Positions 9,966 to 19,193 of a stretch of 52,444 nt of DNA are shown one piece after another. The translations under genes and the position numbers were made by a program. Source of the DNA: Paracoccaceae bacterium. GTDB taxonomy: Bacteria > Pseudomonadota > Alphaproteobacteria > Rhodobacterales > Rhodobacteraceae. The DNA lies in assembly GCA_024742835.1 (NCBI GenBank), contig JANSXS010000019.1, positions 1 to 52,444 of the forward strand. Direction: 5' to 3'. Position 1 is the first letter of the stretch. The number at the start of each line of letters is the position of its first letter. The notes beneath the pieces are model-generated. The model was not told where the DNA came from. It made no database searches and worked only from the letters and a program-made list of their open reading frames with translations.

Positions 9966-11081
9966 CTAACTGCGTGCGGTCAACGCATCCTGCAACAGCA
10001 TACGCACCGTGTCCGGCGCCACATCCTTCGCGACAAACGCCTGCCCGATGCCGCGCGCCAGAACGAAATTCAGCCGCCCATCCACGACCTTCTTGTCCTG
10101 CGCCATAAGCTCCAACAACCCATCCGCATCGGGCAATTCGCCCATGATATCAGACAGATCCGCCTTCATGTTCATCTCGCGCAGATGCGCGCGCACCCGG
10201 CTTGGCTCCTCTTGCGGGCACAGACCAAGCCGCGCCGACAGATCGAACGCAAGCGCACAACCGATGGCCACCCCCTCGCCATGCAGCAGCCGGTCGGAAT
10301 AGCCCGTCGCCGCCTCCAGCGCATGACAAAACGTGTGGCCCAGGTTGAGCAGCGCGCGATCGCCCTGTTCGGTCTCGTCGCGCACCACGATTTCGGCTTT
10401 CATCTCTACCGAGCGTTTGACCGCGCGACTCCGCGCCGCCATGTCGCCACGGGCCGCTTCCGCGCCATTCGTCTCCAGCCACTCGAAAAACGCGCTATCC
10501 CCAAGCAGCCCGTATTTCACCACCTCGCCATATCCGGCCAGATAATCCCGGGCCGGAAGCGCCTCCAGAACAGCCGTATCCGCCAGCACAAGGCTTGGCT
10601 GGTGGAACGCCCCGATCAGGTTCTTGCCCTGCGGTGCGTTGATGCCGGTCTTGCCGCCCACCGAACTGTCGACCTGCGCCAACAGGCTGGTGGGGATCTG
10701 CACAAAGCGCACGCCCCGCCGCAGCACCGCCGCCGCAAATCCGACCAGATCGCCGATCACACCGCCGCCAAAGGCGATGACCACGTCGCGCCGCTCGATC
10801 CGCTCGGCCAGAAGCCATTCGACCGTCCGCTCGAACTGCGGCCAGCTTTTGGTGGCCTCGCCCACTGGCAGCGTCAGGGTGGCATGGGCTATGTCCTGCG
10901 CCTTCAGCCCGTCCAACAGGGTCTTGAGATGCAGACGCCCCACATTTTCATCCGTGACGATCGCCACCCTCGGGCGGCGCAGAAGCGGGGCGATCAGCGT
11001 GCCCGCCTGCGACAACAGGTCCGGGCCGATATGCACATCATAGGCGCGATCTCCGAGGGGGACGTGAACGATCTCGGTCAT
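9966..11081 (-). CDS. aroB: 3-dehydroquinate synthase
   Basis: The enzyme converts DAHP to 3-dehydroquinate, the second step of the shikimate pathway, using NAD and a metal ion. The 371-residue protein has VAIVTDENVG near residue 38, the NAD-binding GGGVIGDLVGFAAA near residue 105, and metal-ligand region LNLGHTFCHALE followed by HGEGVAIG. The start (MTEIVHVPL) overlaps the stop of aroK by 4 bp (ATGA), so the two are translationally coupled, as is usual for aroK-aroB. Confidence 0.96.
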   Translation of the reverse strand: MTEIVHVPLGDRAYDVHIGPDLLSQAGTLIAPLLRRPRVAIVTDENVGRLHLKTLLDGLKAQDIAHATLTLPVGEATKSWPQFERTVEWLLAERIERRDVVIAFGGGVIGDLVGFAAAVLRRGVRFVQIPTSLLAQVDSSVGGKTGINAPQGKNLIGAFHQPSLVLADTAVLEALPARDYLAGYGEVVKYGLLGDSAFFEWLETNGAEAARGDMAARSRAVKRSVEMKAEIVVRDETEQGDRALLNLGHTFCHALEAATGYSDRLLHGEGVAIGCALAFDLSARLGLCPQEEPSRVRAHLREMNMKADLSDIMGELPDADGLLELMAQDKKVVDGRLNFVLARGIGQAFVAKDVAPDTVRMLLQDALTARS

Positions 11082-11635
11082 CTTGAAAGCTCCAGAACAT
11101 CGGGCCGGGTCTTGAGCGCGTCAAGCACATGCGCGGCCATGGTCTCTACCGTGTACTCGGCCCGCGCCTCGACACCGAGATCGGCCATCCGGTACACCGG
11201 CAGCCGCTCTTGATACAGCGCGGCCAGCGTGGCCTTGGGATCGGGCGTGCGCAACAGCGGGCGCGTGTCCTTGTGCCGGACCCTGTTCCATAGCAAATCC
11301 AGATCCGCCTTGAGCCAGACCGACACGCCCTGTTGCGCGATCAGATCGCGGTTGCGCCGCGCCACAAAGGCCCCGCCCCCCGCCGACAGGATCGACGGTG
11401 TCTCGCCCAGAAGCCGGGTGATGACCTGTGTTTCACGGTCGCGAAAGAACGGCTCGCCATCGCGGCTGAAAATCTCTGCGATGCTCATGTTGGCGGCGGC
11501 TTCGATCTCGGCGTCCGAATCGAGGAATGCCACGTCAAGAAGCCCCGCCAACGCCTTGCCGACCGCCGTTTTCCCCGAGCCCATCATGCCAACGAGAACA
11601 ACCGTTTTCTTCAGTTGCCAGACCGGTTCAGACAC
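11078..11635 (-). CDS. aroK: Shikimate kinase
   Basis: Phosphorylates shikimate with ATP in the aromatic amino-acid pathway. Walker A GMMGSGKT lies at residues 16-23, followed by the LDSDAEIE shikimate-binding block and FRDRETQV. The frame is open to a GTG at 11677, but the GTG at 11635 is preferred. It gives the N-terminus (V/M)SEPVWQLKK typical of relatives, and GGGGAG lies upstream, although the 12-base spacing is long. No ribosome-binding site precedes 11677. The product is 185 residues. It overlaps aroB by 4 bp. Confidence 0.93.
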   Translation of the reverse strand: MSEPVWQLKKTVVLVGMMGSGKTAVGKALAGLLDVAFLDSDAEIEAAANMSIAEIFSRDGEPFFRDRETQVITRLLGETPSILSAGGGAFVARRNRDLIAQQGVSVWLKADLDLLWNRVRHKDTRPLLRTPDPKATLAALYQERLPVYRMADLGVEARAEYTVETMAAHVLDALKTRPDVLELSR

Positions 11636-11751
11636 GATTAATCGGCGCTCCCCTGCCAAATCGGATATCAAGCCCACTGAATGACGTGATCTTGTCAGAA
11701 AGGCCAGTTATAACTTGGACAAACAGAGCAAAAAATGCGAGCGGTACACGT

Positions 11752-11901
11752 ATGCTTCGGCTGATCAAATGGATCTTCTATCTCGCGCTCCTGGGCTTCG
11801 TCGCCTTGGCGGGCTATGCCTATATCGGGCCGTTTTTCGGGGCGGATTTTTCCCCGCCGAACACGGAAATCCGACAGGATATCATTCTTGAAACCGACTA
11901 G
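11752..11901 (+). CDS. Small single-pass membrane protein
   Basis: A 49-residue protein starting MLRLIKWIFYLALLGF, with one transmembrane helix at about residues 6-25 and a short acidic tail. No function is recognised. The ATG at 11752 is internal to a longer open frame, but this start puts the basic residues and the helix at the N-terminus. Its end overlaps the next gene by 14 bp, so the two are probably made together with xerD as a three-gene unit. The upstream aroK gene is divergent. Confidence 0.6.
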   Translation: MLRLIKWIFYLALLGFVALAGYAYIGPFFGADFSPPNTEIRQDIILETD

Positions 11902-13420
11902 GATACTTGCCTGTCTGGCGCTGTTGGCCACACCCGCACTGGCCGACGAGCCGCTTGGCGTGATCGACTGGCTGCGCAACCCGGCCCCGATCAGCCTGGC
12001 GCAGCCCTTGCTTGCCCCTTTGAACGAGCCGCAGATCAGCGGCGGTGCCAGCGTACCACAAGTAGAGGTGATGCCCCTCGACATGCCGCGCCCCGATGCG
12101 GTGGGGTTGTTGCCGGGCAATACGACGGGGCTGCCCGCCACGCTCTGGACGGCCAGCAGCACCGATGCGCTGAGCGCACAATTCGCGCGCATTGCGAACG
12201 ATCCCCTGCCGGCGATACAGGCGCTTTACTACACCCTTCTTCTGGCAGAGGCCGATCCGCCCGCCGATGCCGGGCCGGATGCCCGTTTTCTCAAGGCCCG
12301 AATCGCCGCTTTGCAAAAGCTGGGCGCGGTGGAGCCTGCCCTTGCCCTTGCCGAACGCGCGGGACCACAGCGCAAAAGCCTGTTCGACACGTGGTTCGAC
12401 CTTGCCCTGCTCAGCGGGAACGAGGACGCCGCCTGCAAAGCCCTTGCGCGACAGCCGCAATTGACCGACCGGTTCGAAACGCGCATTTTCTGCGGTGCGC
12501 GTACCGGCGACTGGCAAACCGCCGCGCTGACCTTCGAGACGGCGCGCGCGGTGGGCGCGCTGCCCGCCCCGCTTGACGGCATGTTGGCCCAATACCTGGA
12601 CCCCGAAACCATCGAGAATACGCCCGAACTGGCACCTCCGTCGCGCATGACGCCGTTGCTTTTTCGCCTGCACGAAGCCAACGGCACCCCGCTGCCCACG
12701 CGCAACCTGCCGCGCGCCTTTGCCATTGCCGATCTGCGCGGCCTGTCCGGCTGGCGCGCCGAACTGGAGGCCGCAGAGCGTCTGGCCCATACCGGCGCGC
12801 TGCCCGCCAACCGCCTGCTTGGGCTTTATACCATACAGGCCCCCGCCGCCTCTGGCGGGATCTGGGACCGGGTCGCGCGGGTGCAGGATCTGGAAACCGC
12901 CCTTGCCGATCGCGATATCGCCGGAATCGAAGCGGGTCTGCCGGCGCTGTGGTCCGACATGAAGCGCGAGGGGCTGGCCGTGGTCTTTGCCGCGCTTTAC
13001 GCAGAACCCCTGTCGAAAATCACCCTCACCGGACCGGCCGCGCGCATCGCCTTTGACATGGCGCTGCTGTCGCCCGATTACGAACTCCTTGCCGCGACAT
13101 ATCCTGCCCAGGGGCGGCGCGCGCAGTTCATGAGGGATCTGGCGCGCGGCGCGCCCGACCCCGGCCTTGCCCGCAACACCGCAGAGCGCGCCATTGCAAC
13201 CGCCTTTCAACCGACAGACGCCTCCGGCGATCACACCGCACTTTTGCGCGCGGGCCGTTTGGGACAGGCGATCATGGCCGCCGCCCTGCAACTGGACAGC
13301 GCCACACCGAACCAGCGCCTTGATCTGGTGGCTGGCCTGCAAACCCTGCGCGCCGTCGGGCTGGAGGATACCGCACGGCGCGCGGCCTTGCAGATCCTGC
13401 TGCTCAAGGCCGGGGCATGA
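11888..13420 (+). CDS. Exported protein of unknown function, helical-repeat-like
   Basis: The function is not recognised. From the TTG at 11888 the 510-residue product begins with KPTRILACLALLATPALA, a clear signal peptide with an AxA cleavage site. AGGA lies 8 bases upstream of the TTG. A longer reading to 11816 would bury this signal peptide. The mature part is rich in Ala, Leu and Arg with many predicted helices, which suggests a TPR/Sel1-like helical array, but no repeat register is obvious. It overlaps the upstream membrane peptide by 14 bp and xerD by 4 bp. It is probably a periplasmic protein; no cysteine lipobox is seen. Confidence 0.7.
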   Translation: MKPTRILACLALLATPALADEPLGVIDWLRNPAPISLAQPLLAPLNEPQISGGASVPQVEVMPLDMPRPDAVGLLPGNTTGLPATLWTASSTDALSAQFARIANDPLPAIQALYYTLLLAEADPPADAGPDARFLKARIAALQKLGAVEPALALAERAGPQRKSLFDTWFDLALLSGNEDAACKALARQPQLTDRFETRIFCGARTGDWQTAALTFETARAVGALPAPLDGMLAQYLDPETIENTPELAPPSRMTPLLFRLHEANGTPLPTRNLPRAFAIADLRGLSGWRAELEAAERLAHTGALPANRLLGLYTIQAPAASGGIWDRVARVQDLETALADRDIAGIEAGLPALWSDMKREGLAVVFAALYAEPLSKITLTGPAARIAFDMALLSPDYELLAATYPAQGRRAQFMRDLARGAPDPGLARNTAERAIATAFQPTDASGDHTALLRAGRLGQAIMAAALQLDSATPNQRLDLVAGLQTLRAVGLEDTARRAALQILLLKAGA

Positions 13421-14388
13421 GCGCGCGCAACTGGATCGACCGCTTCCTGGAGGCGCAAGCCGCCGAACTGGGCGCGGCGCGCAACACGCTGATGGCGTAC
13501 CAGCGCGACCTTGACGATTTCACCGCCTGGCTTGAGGCCCGCGCGGGCGATCTGGGCGCTGTCACACAAGACGATATCGAGGCCTATCTGGTGGCCTGCG
13601 ACGCGCAGGGGCTTGCGGTGTCGACCCGCGCGCGCCGACTTTCGGCCATCAAGCAACTTTACCGTTTTGCCTTTGAGGAACGGTTGCGCCCCGACAATCC
13701 CGCCATCGCCATCAAGGGGCCGGGCAAGGCGCGCCGCTTGCCCAAGACGCTGGACATGGACGAGGTCGACCGCCTGCTCGACGCCGCGCGCAGCACCGGG
13801 CGCACACGGGCGGACCGGCTGCGCAACACCTGCATGATGCAACTGCTATATGCCACGGGTATGCGGGTCAGTGAGCTTGTCTCGCTGCCCGTTTCGGCGG
13901 CACGGGGCGAGCCGGACATGCTGTTGGTCAACGGCAAGGGCGGCAAGGAACGGCTGGTGCCCCTGTCCACGCCTGCCCGCGCGGCTCTGTCGGCCTGGTT
14001 GACCCTGCGCGACGAGGCGGCAGAGCGTGACCGCGCGGCGGGCAAGCCGCCCGGCCCGTTCCTGTTCCCGTCGGGCGGCAAATCCGGCCACCTGACGCGG
14101 CATCGGTTCTACATGCTGATAAAGGAAATCGCCGTCACCGCCGGTGTCTCCCCGGCGAAGGTGACACCGCATACCCTGCGTCATGCCTTTGCAACGCATC
14201 TGTTGTCGAACGGGGCCGACTTGCGGACGATCCAGACGCTTTTGGGCCATGCCGATGTGGCCACGACCGAAATCTATACCCATGTGATGGATGAAAGGCT
14301 ACGCGATCTGGTGTTTGGCGCGCATCCGCTGGCTCAGGCAGATACCCGGCGCAAGGACGGTGGCAAGACATCCTCGGATGGCCAATAA
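13417..14388 (+). CDS. xerD: Tyrosine recombinase XerD-like
   Basis: With XerC it resolves chromosome dimers at dif near the division septum. The 323-residue protein has an N-terminal SAM-like core-binding domain (residues 1-95) and a catalytic domain. The active-site set is visible: Arg in TGMRVSEL, Lys in GKGGKER, HTLRHAFATHLL, His in LLGHADVATT, and the nucleophile Tyr in TEIYTHV. The start overlaps the exported-protein gene by 4 bp. The last 55 bp overlap the 3' end of the convergent metallophosphoesterase gene. XerC is formally possible, but the sequence reads as XerD. Confidence 0.9.
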   Translation: MSARNWIDRFLEAQAAELGAARNTLMAYQRDLDDFTAWLEARAGDLGAVTQDDIEAYLVACDAQGLAVSTRARRLSAIKQLYRFAFEERLRPDNPAIAIKGPGKARRLPKTLDMDEVDRLLDAARSTGRTRADRLRNTCMMQLLYATGMRVSELVSLPVSAARGEPDMLLVNGKGGKERLVPLSTPARAALSAWLTLRDEAAERDRAAGKPPGPFLFPSGGKSGHLTRHRFYMLIKEIAVTAGVSPAKVTPHTLRHAFATHLLSNGADLRTIQTLLGHADVATTEIYTHVMDERLRDLVFGAHPLAQADTRRKDGGKTSSDGQ

Positions 14389-15140
14389 CCGCTGAGCAAC
14401 GCAGCGTGATACCCTTGTGTCAGACCCGTGGCGACCATCGCGCGATGCGCCGCCGCGTGATCGTATTCCAGCGCGCGCAGATGCACGCCCCCGTCCAACA
14501 TGGCATAGGCAGTGCGCGGCGTGCCGTCATTCGCCGGCATCCCGATGACACCGGCATTGACCCAGTCCACCGCGCCCACGCGCCGGGTGAAGGCAACACC
14601 GCAATGACCCGCCAGAACCCTGTCCACCGGCCCGGCGGCCGACGTGATCAGCGCGATCTCCTGTGCCAACTCCGCCTCGGGCGACACGGGCCACAAAAAC
14701 CGGCTGATATCGGTCAGACCGCCATGGATGACAGCGTGTCGCGCGCCCTCATGTCTGAAAATCGCCATATCGGGCAGACTACCCATCCAGCGCCGCGCCT
14801 CGGGCGTCACCTGCGCATCGGCATGGGCGTACCAGCCCGCCGACAGCAGATCACAGGTACTGCCTTGCTCGAACCCGCAGCCACAATCCATTGCACCCGC
14901 CGCCAATTGCTTTTCGCAATTGCCCGCCACCACGTGACAGCCCCAGTCGCGTATCAGCGCCACCGTAGCGGCGGGATCGGCGCAATAGGCCACCACGTCG
15001 CCGGTGCAGATTACATTGCCTGCTGCTATGGCGTGGCGCGCGGCCACATCACGCAGACGTTCCAGCGCCTGAAGGTTGGAATAGGGCCCGCCAAAAATCA
15101 GCACAGGCCCCGTCAATTTGCCCAGATCCGCGATGTTCAT
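14334..15140 (-). CDS. Metallophosphoesterase-like protein with altered motif I
   Basis: A 268-residue protein of calcineurin-like fold, closest in layout to YfcE/DUF2851-type phosphodiesterases. Visible family blocks are ICTGDVVAYCADP, VAGNCEKQ (family GNHE), VIHGG and LAGHCGVAF. Motif I, normally D-x-H-S-N, reads FGGPYSNLQAL, so the first metal-binding Asp and His appear to be Gly and Tyr. GNHE is likewise GNCE. It may use a different metal set or be inactive. The ATG at 15140 (MNIADLG) has AAGGGA upstream. The gene is divergent from the CorC-like gene and overlaps the xerD tail. Confidence 0.75.
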   Translation of the reverse strand: MNIADLGKLTGPVLIFGGPYSNLQALERLRDVAARHAIAAGNVICTGDVVAYCADPAATVALIRDWGCHVVAGNCEKQLAAGAMDCGCGFEQGSTCDLLSAGWYAHADAQVTPEARRWMGSLPDMAIFRHEGARHAVIHGGLTDISRFLWPVSPEAELAQEIALITSAAGPVDRVLAGHCGVAFTRRVGAVDWVNAGVIGMPANDGTPRTAYAMLDGGVHLRALEYDHAAAHRAMVATGLTQGYHAALLSGYWPSEDVLPPSLRRVSA

Positions 15141-15211
15141 GGGTGCTGTTTCCCTTGATTGCCGGTGCATGGACGCCCATAACCCCAACGAATACTCCAG
15201 CGAGATGTTGA

Positions 15212-16519
15212 ATGGAACCTTTGTCACCCACACTTGATGCCGCCTTCTGGATCACCACTGCCTCGATCTTCGGGCTTTTGGTGTTGTCCGGCTTCTTTTC
15301 TGGCAGCGAGACCGCGCTGACCGCCGCCTCCCGCGGCAAGCTGCGCGCCCGTGCCGAGAAAGGTTCCAAAGGAGCGGGAACCGCGCTTGCCATCACCGAG
15401 GACAACGAACGCCTGATTGGCTCAATCCTGTTGGGCAACAACCTTGTGAACATTCTGGCGACCTCGCTGGCCACGGCCATGTTCACGCGGCTTCTGGGTG
15501 AAAGTGGCGTTGCACTCGCGACGCTTGTCATGACGTTGCTGGTGCTGATCTTTGCCGAGGTGCTGCCGAAAACCTACGCGATCACCAATGCCGAGGTCGC
15601 CGCGTCACGTACCGCGCCGATCATCGTGGTGGTGGTCCGGCTGTTTTCGCCCGTGGTCAACGCGGTGCGGCTTTTGGTGCGCGGGGTGCTGCGCCTGTTC
15701 GGGGTCAAGACCGACCCCGACAGTCATATCCTTGCCGTGCGCGAGGAAATCGCGGGCGCGCTTTATCTTGGCCAGTCAGAGGGCATCGTCGAGAAGGAAG
15801 ACCGCGACCGCATCCTCGGTGCGCTTGACCTGGGGGACCGCGCGGTCGAGGAAATCATGCTGCATCGCTCCAAGATCGAGATGATCAATGCCGAGCTGGA
15901 GCCGCAGGCGATCCTGGAGCAATGTCTTGAAAGCAATCACACGCGCCTGCCGGTCTTTCGCGACGATCCAGACAACATCATCGGCGTGGTCCACGCCAAG
16001 GATCTTCTGCGCGCCATGCACAAACTGATGCTAAGCGAGGACGCCACCCAAGAGGCGATGGCCGGTTTCGACCTGACCGAAGTGATGATGAAGCCCTATT
16101 TCGTGCCCGAAACCACCACGCTGGATGACCAGATGCGGCAATTCTTGCGTATGCGCAGCCATTTCGCGCTGGTGGTGGATGAATATGGCGATTTGCAGGG
16201 GCTGATCACGCTGGAAGACATCCTCGAAGAGATCGTGGGCGAGATCACCGACGAGTTCGACCCGCAAGCCGAACACCCCATTCGCAAAAGCGAGGACAAC
16301 CAGTTCCTCATCGACGGCGCAATGACGATCCGCGACCTCAACCGCGCCACCGACTGGGCCCTGCCCGACGAGGCGGCGAACACCGTTGCGGGGCTTGTCA
16401 TCCACGAGGCGCAGATCATTCCCGACATCAACCAGGTGTTCAACTTCCACGGCTTCCGCTTCGAGGTGGTCGAGAAACAGGACAACCGCCTGACGAAATT
16501 GAAGATCCGGAAATTGTGA
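15212..16519 (+). CDS. CNNM/CorC (HlyC) family membrane protein with CBS domains
   Basis: A 435-residue inner-membrane protein. An N-terminal DUF21/CNNM domain (residues 1-190) has about four hydrophobic segments, including IFGLLVLSGFFSGSETAL. A CBS pair follows (MLHRSKIEMINAE to TLEDILEEIVGEI, about 210-345), then a CorC/HlyC C-terminal domain (355-435). Relatives are linked to magnesium or cobalt efflux, and older annotations call them hemolysins. The tandem location next to a metallophosphoesterase-like gene has no clear meaning. Start at ATG 15212. Confidence 0.9.
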   Translation: MEPLSPTLDAAFWITTASIFGLLVLSGFFSGSETALTAASRGKLRARAEKGSKGAGTALAITEDNERLIGSILLGNNLVNILATSLATAMFTRLLGESGVALATLVMTLLVLIFAEVLPKTYAITNAEVAASRTAPIIVVVVRLFSPVVNAVRLLVRGVLRLFGVKTDPDSHILAVREEIAGALYLGQSEGIVEKEDRDRILGALDLGDRAVEEIMLHRSKIEMINAELEPQAILEQCLESNHTRLPVFRDDPDNIIGVVHAKDLLRAMHKLMLSEDATQEAMAGFDLTEVMMKPYFVPETTTLDDQMRQFLRMRSHFALVVDEYGDLQGLITLEDILEEIVGEITDEFDPQAEHPIRKSEDNQFLIDGAMTIRDLNRATDWALPDEAANTVAGLVIHEAQIIPDINQVFNFHGFRFEVVEKQDNRLTKLKIRKL

Positions 16520-16520
16520 A

Positions 16521-16539
16521 CCGCCCCGATCAGGGGCGG
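16521..16539. terminator. GC hairpin between convergent genes
   Basis: A 7-bp stem CCGCCCC/GGGGCGG with loop GATCA sits in the 36-bp gap between the CorC-like gene and the flavoenzyme gene, which converge here. No T-run follows on either strand, so termination is likely but not certain. Confidence 0.5.
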
Positions 16540-16555
16540 CCCTGTTGCGCGGCAT

Positions 16556-18985
16556 TCACGCCCGCAGTTTTTCCCCCTTGGGATCGAACGGCGGCTCGTG
16601 CAGGATGCGGGCCTTGTGGGGGCGGCCCAGAACCATGACCTCCACCGCCTCGCCCGGTACGGCCTGACCGGCCTTCACATAGCCAAGCGCAAGGCTCATG
16701 CCCACCGTGTACCCATAGGTGCCAGACGTGACGCGTCCCACCGGCTTGCCGTCCTTGAGGATCGGCTCGCCGCCCGTGGCGTCGGCGTTGGACGCGGTCA
16801 CGTCCGCCTCGTCGATCTGAATCAGGACCAGTTCCTCGCGCTTCGGACTTTCCATCGCTTCCTGGGCCGCTGCCTTGTGCAGGAACTCCTTGTCCATCTT
16901 GCAAAGCGGCCCAAGCCCGACCTCGTGCGGGAAATATTCGGGCGAGTATTCGCGGCTCCATGAGCCATAGCCCTTTTCCACCCGCATCGACATCAGCGCC
17001 CGCGCGCCCACGGGACCGGCATCGAATTCCTTCCCGGCTTCCAGCAAGGCTGAATAAAGCGCCGCCTGATCGGTTGTCGCGCAATGCAGCTCCCACCCCA
17101 GATCGCCAGTAAAGCTGACCCGCAGGGCAAGGCATTCCACGCCCCCGATCTCGATCATCTTCGAGCGCATGAAGGGGAAATCCCCTGTGGCAAGGCTTTC
17201 ATTTGTCAGCCGTTGCAACAGCTCGCGCGATTTCGGACCGGCCACGTTGAAGCCGCACATTGCCTCGGTCATGCTCTCGAATGTCGTACCGTCGGGCAGC
17301 GGCACCATGTCGAAGAACCGCTTGTGATACCGTTCCGCCATGCCGGAGGACACGATCCAGAATTCGTCCTCGGCCACCCGCGTCACAGTGGCATCCCCCG
17401 CGATGCCACCGCGCACCGAGATAAGCGGGGTCAGGCAGGACCGGCCAACCGATTTGGGCATCCGGTTGGCGAAGACGGAATTGAGCCAATCCTCTGCCCC
17501 CGGCCCCTTGCAGCGGTATTTCGCAAAATTCGAGATGTCTATGATCCCCGCGCGGTCGCGCAGCATCCGGCATTCCTTGCCAACGGGTGCCCACCAGTTC
17601 TGGCGGGTAAAGCCGTTTGTGTCTTTCGCGCCGGGCGTATCGGCGAACCATTGCGGATGCTCCCACCCGTAGTTCAGGCCAAAAACCGCGCCCATCCGTT
17701 TTTGCATCTCGTAGACGGGGCGCGTGCGCAGGGGGCGGCCCGCCTCCCGTTCCTCGTTGGGGTAATGGATGGCGAAACGGTGAGCATAGACATCCTCGAC
17801 CTTGGCAGTGATAAATTTTCGGTCATTCGCCCACAGGCCAAAGCGCGCAATGTCCCACGGGAACATGTCGTATTGCATCTCGCCTTCGATGATCCACTGG
17901 CTGACCATCAGACCCATGCCCGCCGACTGGCTGAAGCCGGGGATGATGCCGCCCACCATGAAGTAATTCTTCAACTCCGGCACCGGGCCAAGGATCACGT
18001 TTGAATCCGGCGACCAGATCATCGGGCCGTTGATCACCCGCTTCACCCCCGCCTCTGCGGCGACGGGCACCCTGTCCATCGCGCGCATCACGTTTTCCAT
18101 GATGCGTTCCAGATCGTCGGGGAACAGATCATGTGCAAAATCAAGCGGCGTGCCATCCTCTGCCCAGAATTTCACATCCTTTTCATAGGCGCCGATCAGC
18201 AGCCCCTTGCCCTCTTGCCGCAGGTAATATTCCCCGTCGCGGTCCGCGACCGAGGGCAAGCGGCGGTCCATCCCGTCAATCTCGGCAATCGTTTCGGTCA
18301 CGAAATACTGGTGTTCGGTCGGTTGCAGCGGCACCTCGATGCCCGCCAGCTTTGCCACCTCGCGCCCCCATAGACCGGCGCAGTTGATGACCCACTCGGT
18401 GTGGATATTGCCCTTGGGCGTCTCGACGATCCAGCTTCCATCGGGCTGCGGGGTTGTCGCCGTGACCGGCGTGAAACGGTAAATCTCGGCCCCGCGCTGC
18501 CGTGCGCCCATCGCGTAGGCATTGGTCACGCCACTCGGGTCCACATTGCCGCCATCGGGTTCCCACATGATGCAGCGGATGCCGTCGAAATTGACCAGCG
18601 GGTGCTTTTCTTCGGCCTCTTCGCGGGTGATCTCGGCGAAATTCATCCCGTAAAGCTGCGCCTTGGCGGCTTGCAGTTTCAGCTGATGTTCGCGCGCCTC
18701 GGTCTGGGCAAGATAAAGCGAGCCGGGCTGGAAGACACCACAGCTTTGGCCGGTCTCTTCTTCGAGACTGTTATAGAGGTTCATGGTGTAATGTTGCAGC
18801 CGGCTGATATTGGCGCTGTCATGCAGCCCGTGGATATTGGCCGCCGCGTGCCATGTGCTGCCCGAGGTCAGCTCGTTACGTTCCAGCAGCACCACGTCTG
18901 TCCAGCCAAGTTTGGTCAGGTGGTAGAGCACGCTGCACCCGATCACGCCGCCGCCGATGACCACCGCTTGTGCATGGGTTTTCAT
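16556..18985 (-). CDS. FAD-dependent dimethylglycine/sarcosine dehydrogenase-type enzyme with GcvT domain
   Basis: An 809-residue two-part enzyme. Residues 1-370 form a DAO-type flavin domain with dinucleotide-binding VVIGGGVIGCSVL near residue 8 and STWHAA with His46, the position of the covalent FAD link in dimethylglycine and sarcosine dehydrogenases. A bridging FAO-type region and a C-terminal GcvT aminomethyltransferase domain (about 430-809) take up the methyl group as 5,10-methylene-THF. It therefore probably oxidises N-methyl glycine derivatives from glycine betaine. The exact substrate is not fixed by sequence. GAGGAC precedes the ATG at 18985; the open frame to 19441 is not supported. 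Confidence 0.88.
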   Translation of the reverse strand: MKTHAQAVVIGGGVIGCSVLYHLTKLGWTDVVLLERNELTSGSTWHAAANIHGLHDSANISRLQHYTMNLYNSLEEETGQSCGVFQPGSLYLAQTEAREHQLKLQAAKAQLYGMNFAEITREEAEEKHPLVNFDGIRCIMWEPDGGNVDPSGVTNAYAMGARQRGAEIYRFTPVTATTPQPDGSWIVETPKGNIHTEWVINCAGLWGREVAKLAGIEVPLQPTEHQYFVTETIAEIDGMDRRLPSVADRDGEYYLRQEGKGLLIGAYEKDVKFWAEDGTPLDFAHDLFPDDLERIMENVMRAMDRVPVAAEAGVKRVINGPMIWSPDSNVILGPVPELKNYFMVGGIIPGFSQSAGMGLMVSQWIIEGEMQYDMFPWDIARFGLWANDRKFITAKVEDVYAHRFAIHYPNEEREAGRPLRTRPVYEMQKRMGAVFGLNYGWEHPQWFADTPGAKDTNGFTRQNWWAPVGKECRMLRDRAGIIDISNFAKYRCKGPGAEDWLNSVFANRMPKSVGRSCLTPLISVRGGIAGDATVTRVAEDEFWIVSSGMAERYHKRFFDMVPLPDGTTFESMTEAMCGFNVAGPKSRELLQRLTNESLATGDFPFMRSKMIEIGGVECLALRVSFTGDLGWELHCATTDQAALYSALLEAGKEFDAGPVGARALMSMRVEKGYGSWSREYSPEYFPHEVGLGPLCKMDKEFLHKAAAQEAMESPKREELVLIQIDEADVTASNADATGGEPILKDGKPVGRVTSGTYGYTVGMSLALGYVKAGQAVPGEAVEVMVLGRPHKARILHEPPFDPKGEKLRA

Positions 18986-19193
18986 GTCTTTGTCCTCATG
19001 TCTGTCGTTCTGACCAATCTTGACGTTTCGCACCCCGCGCGAGCGCCGGTTCCCGACATCATTGGTCGCGGCTGCGCCTGAGTCCTTTCGGTTTGCGTCA
19101 GGATCTTGATCTTTGCGGCACGCCGTCACTGGCGGCGCGCCATTAGGCCGGGTAGGATTTGCCCTGCCCGCTTTGTCACAACAAAGGCTTTCC

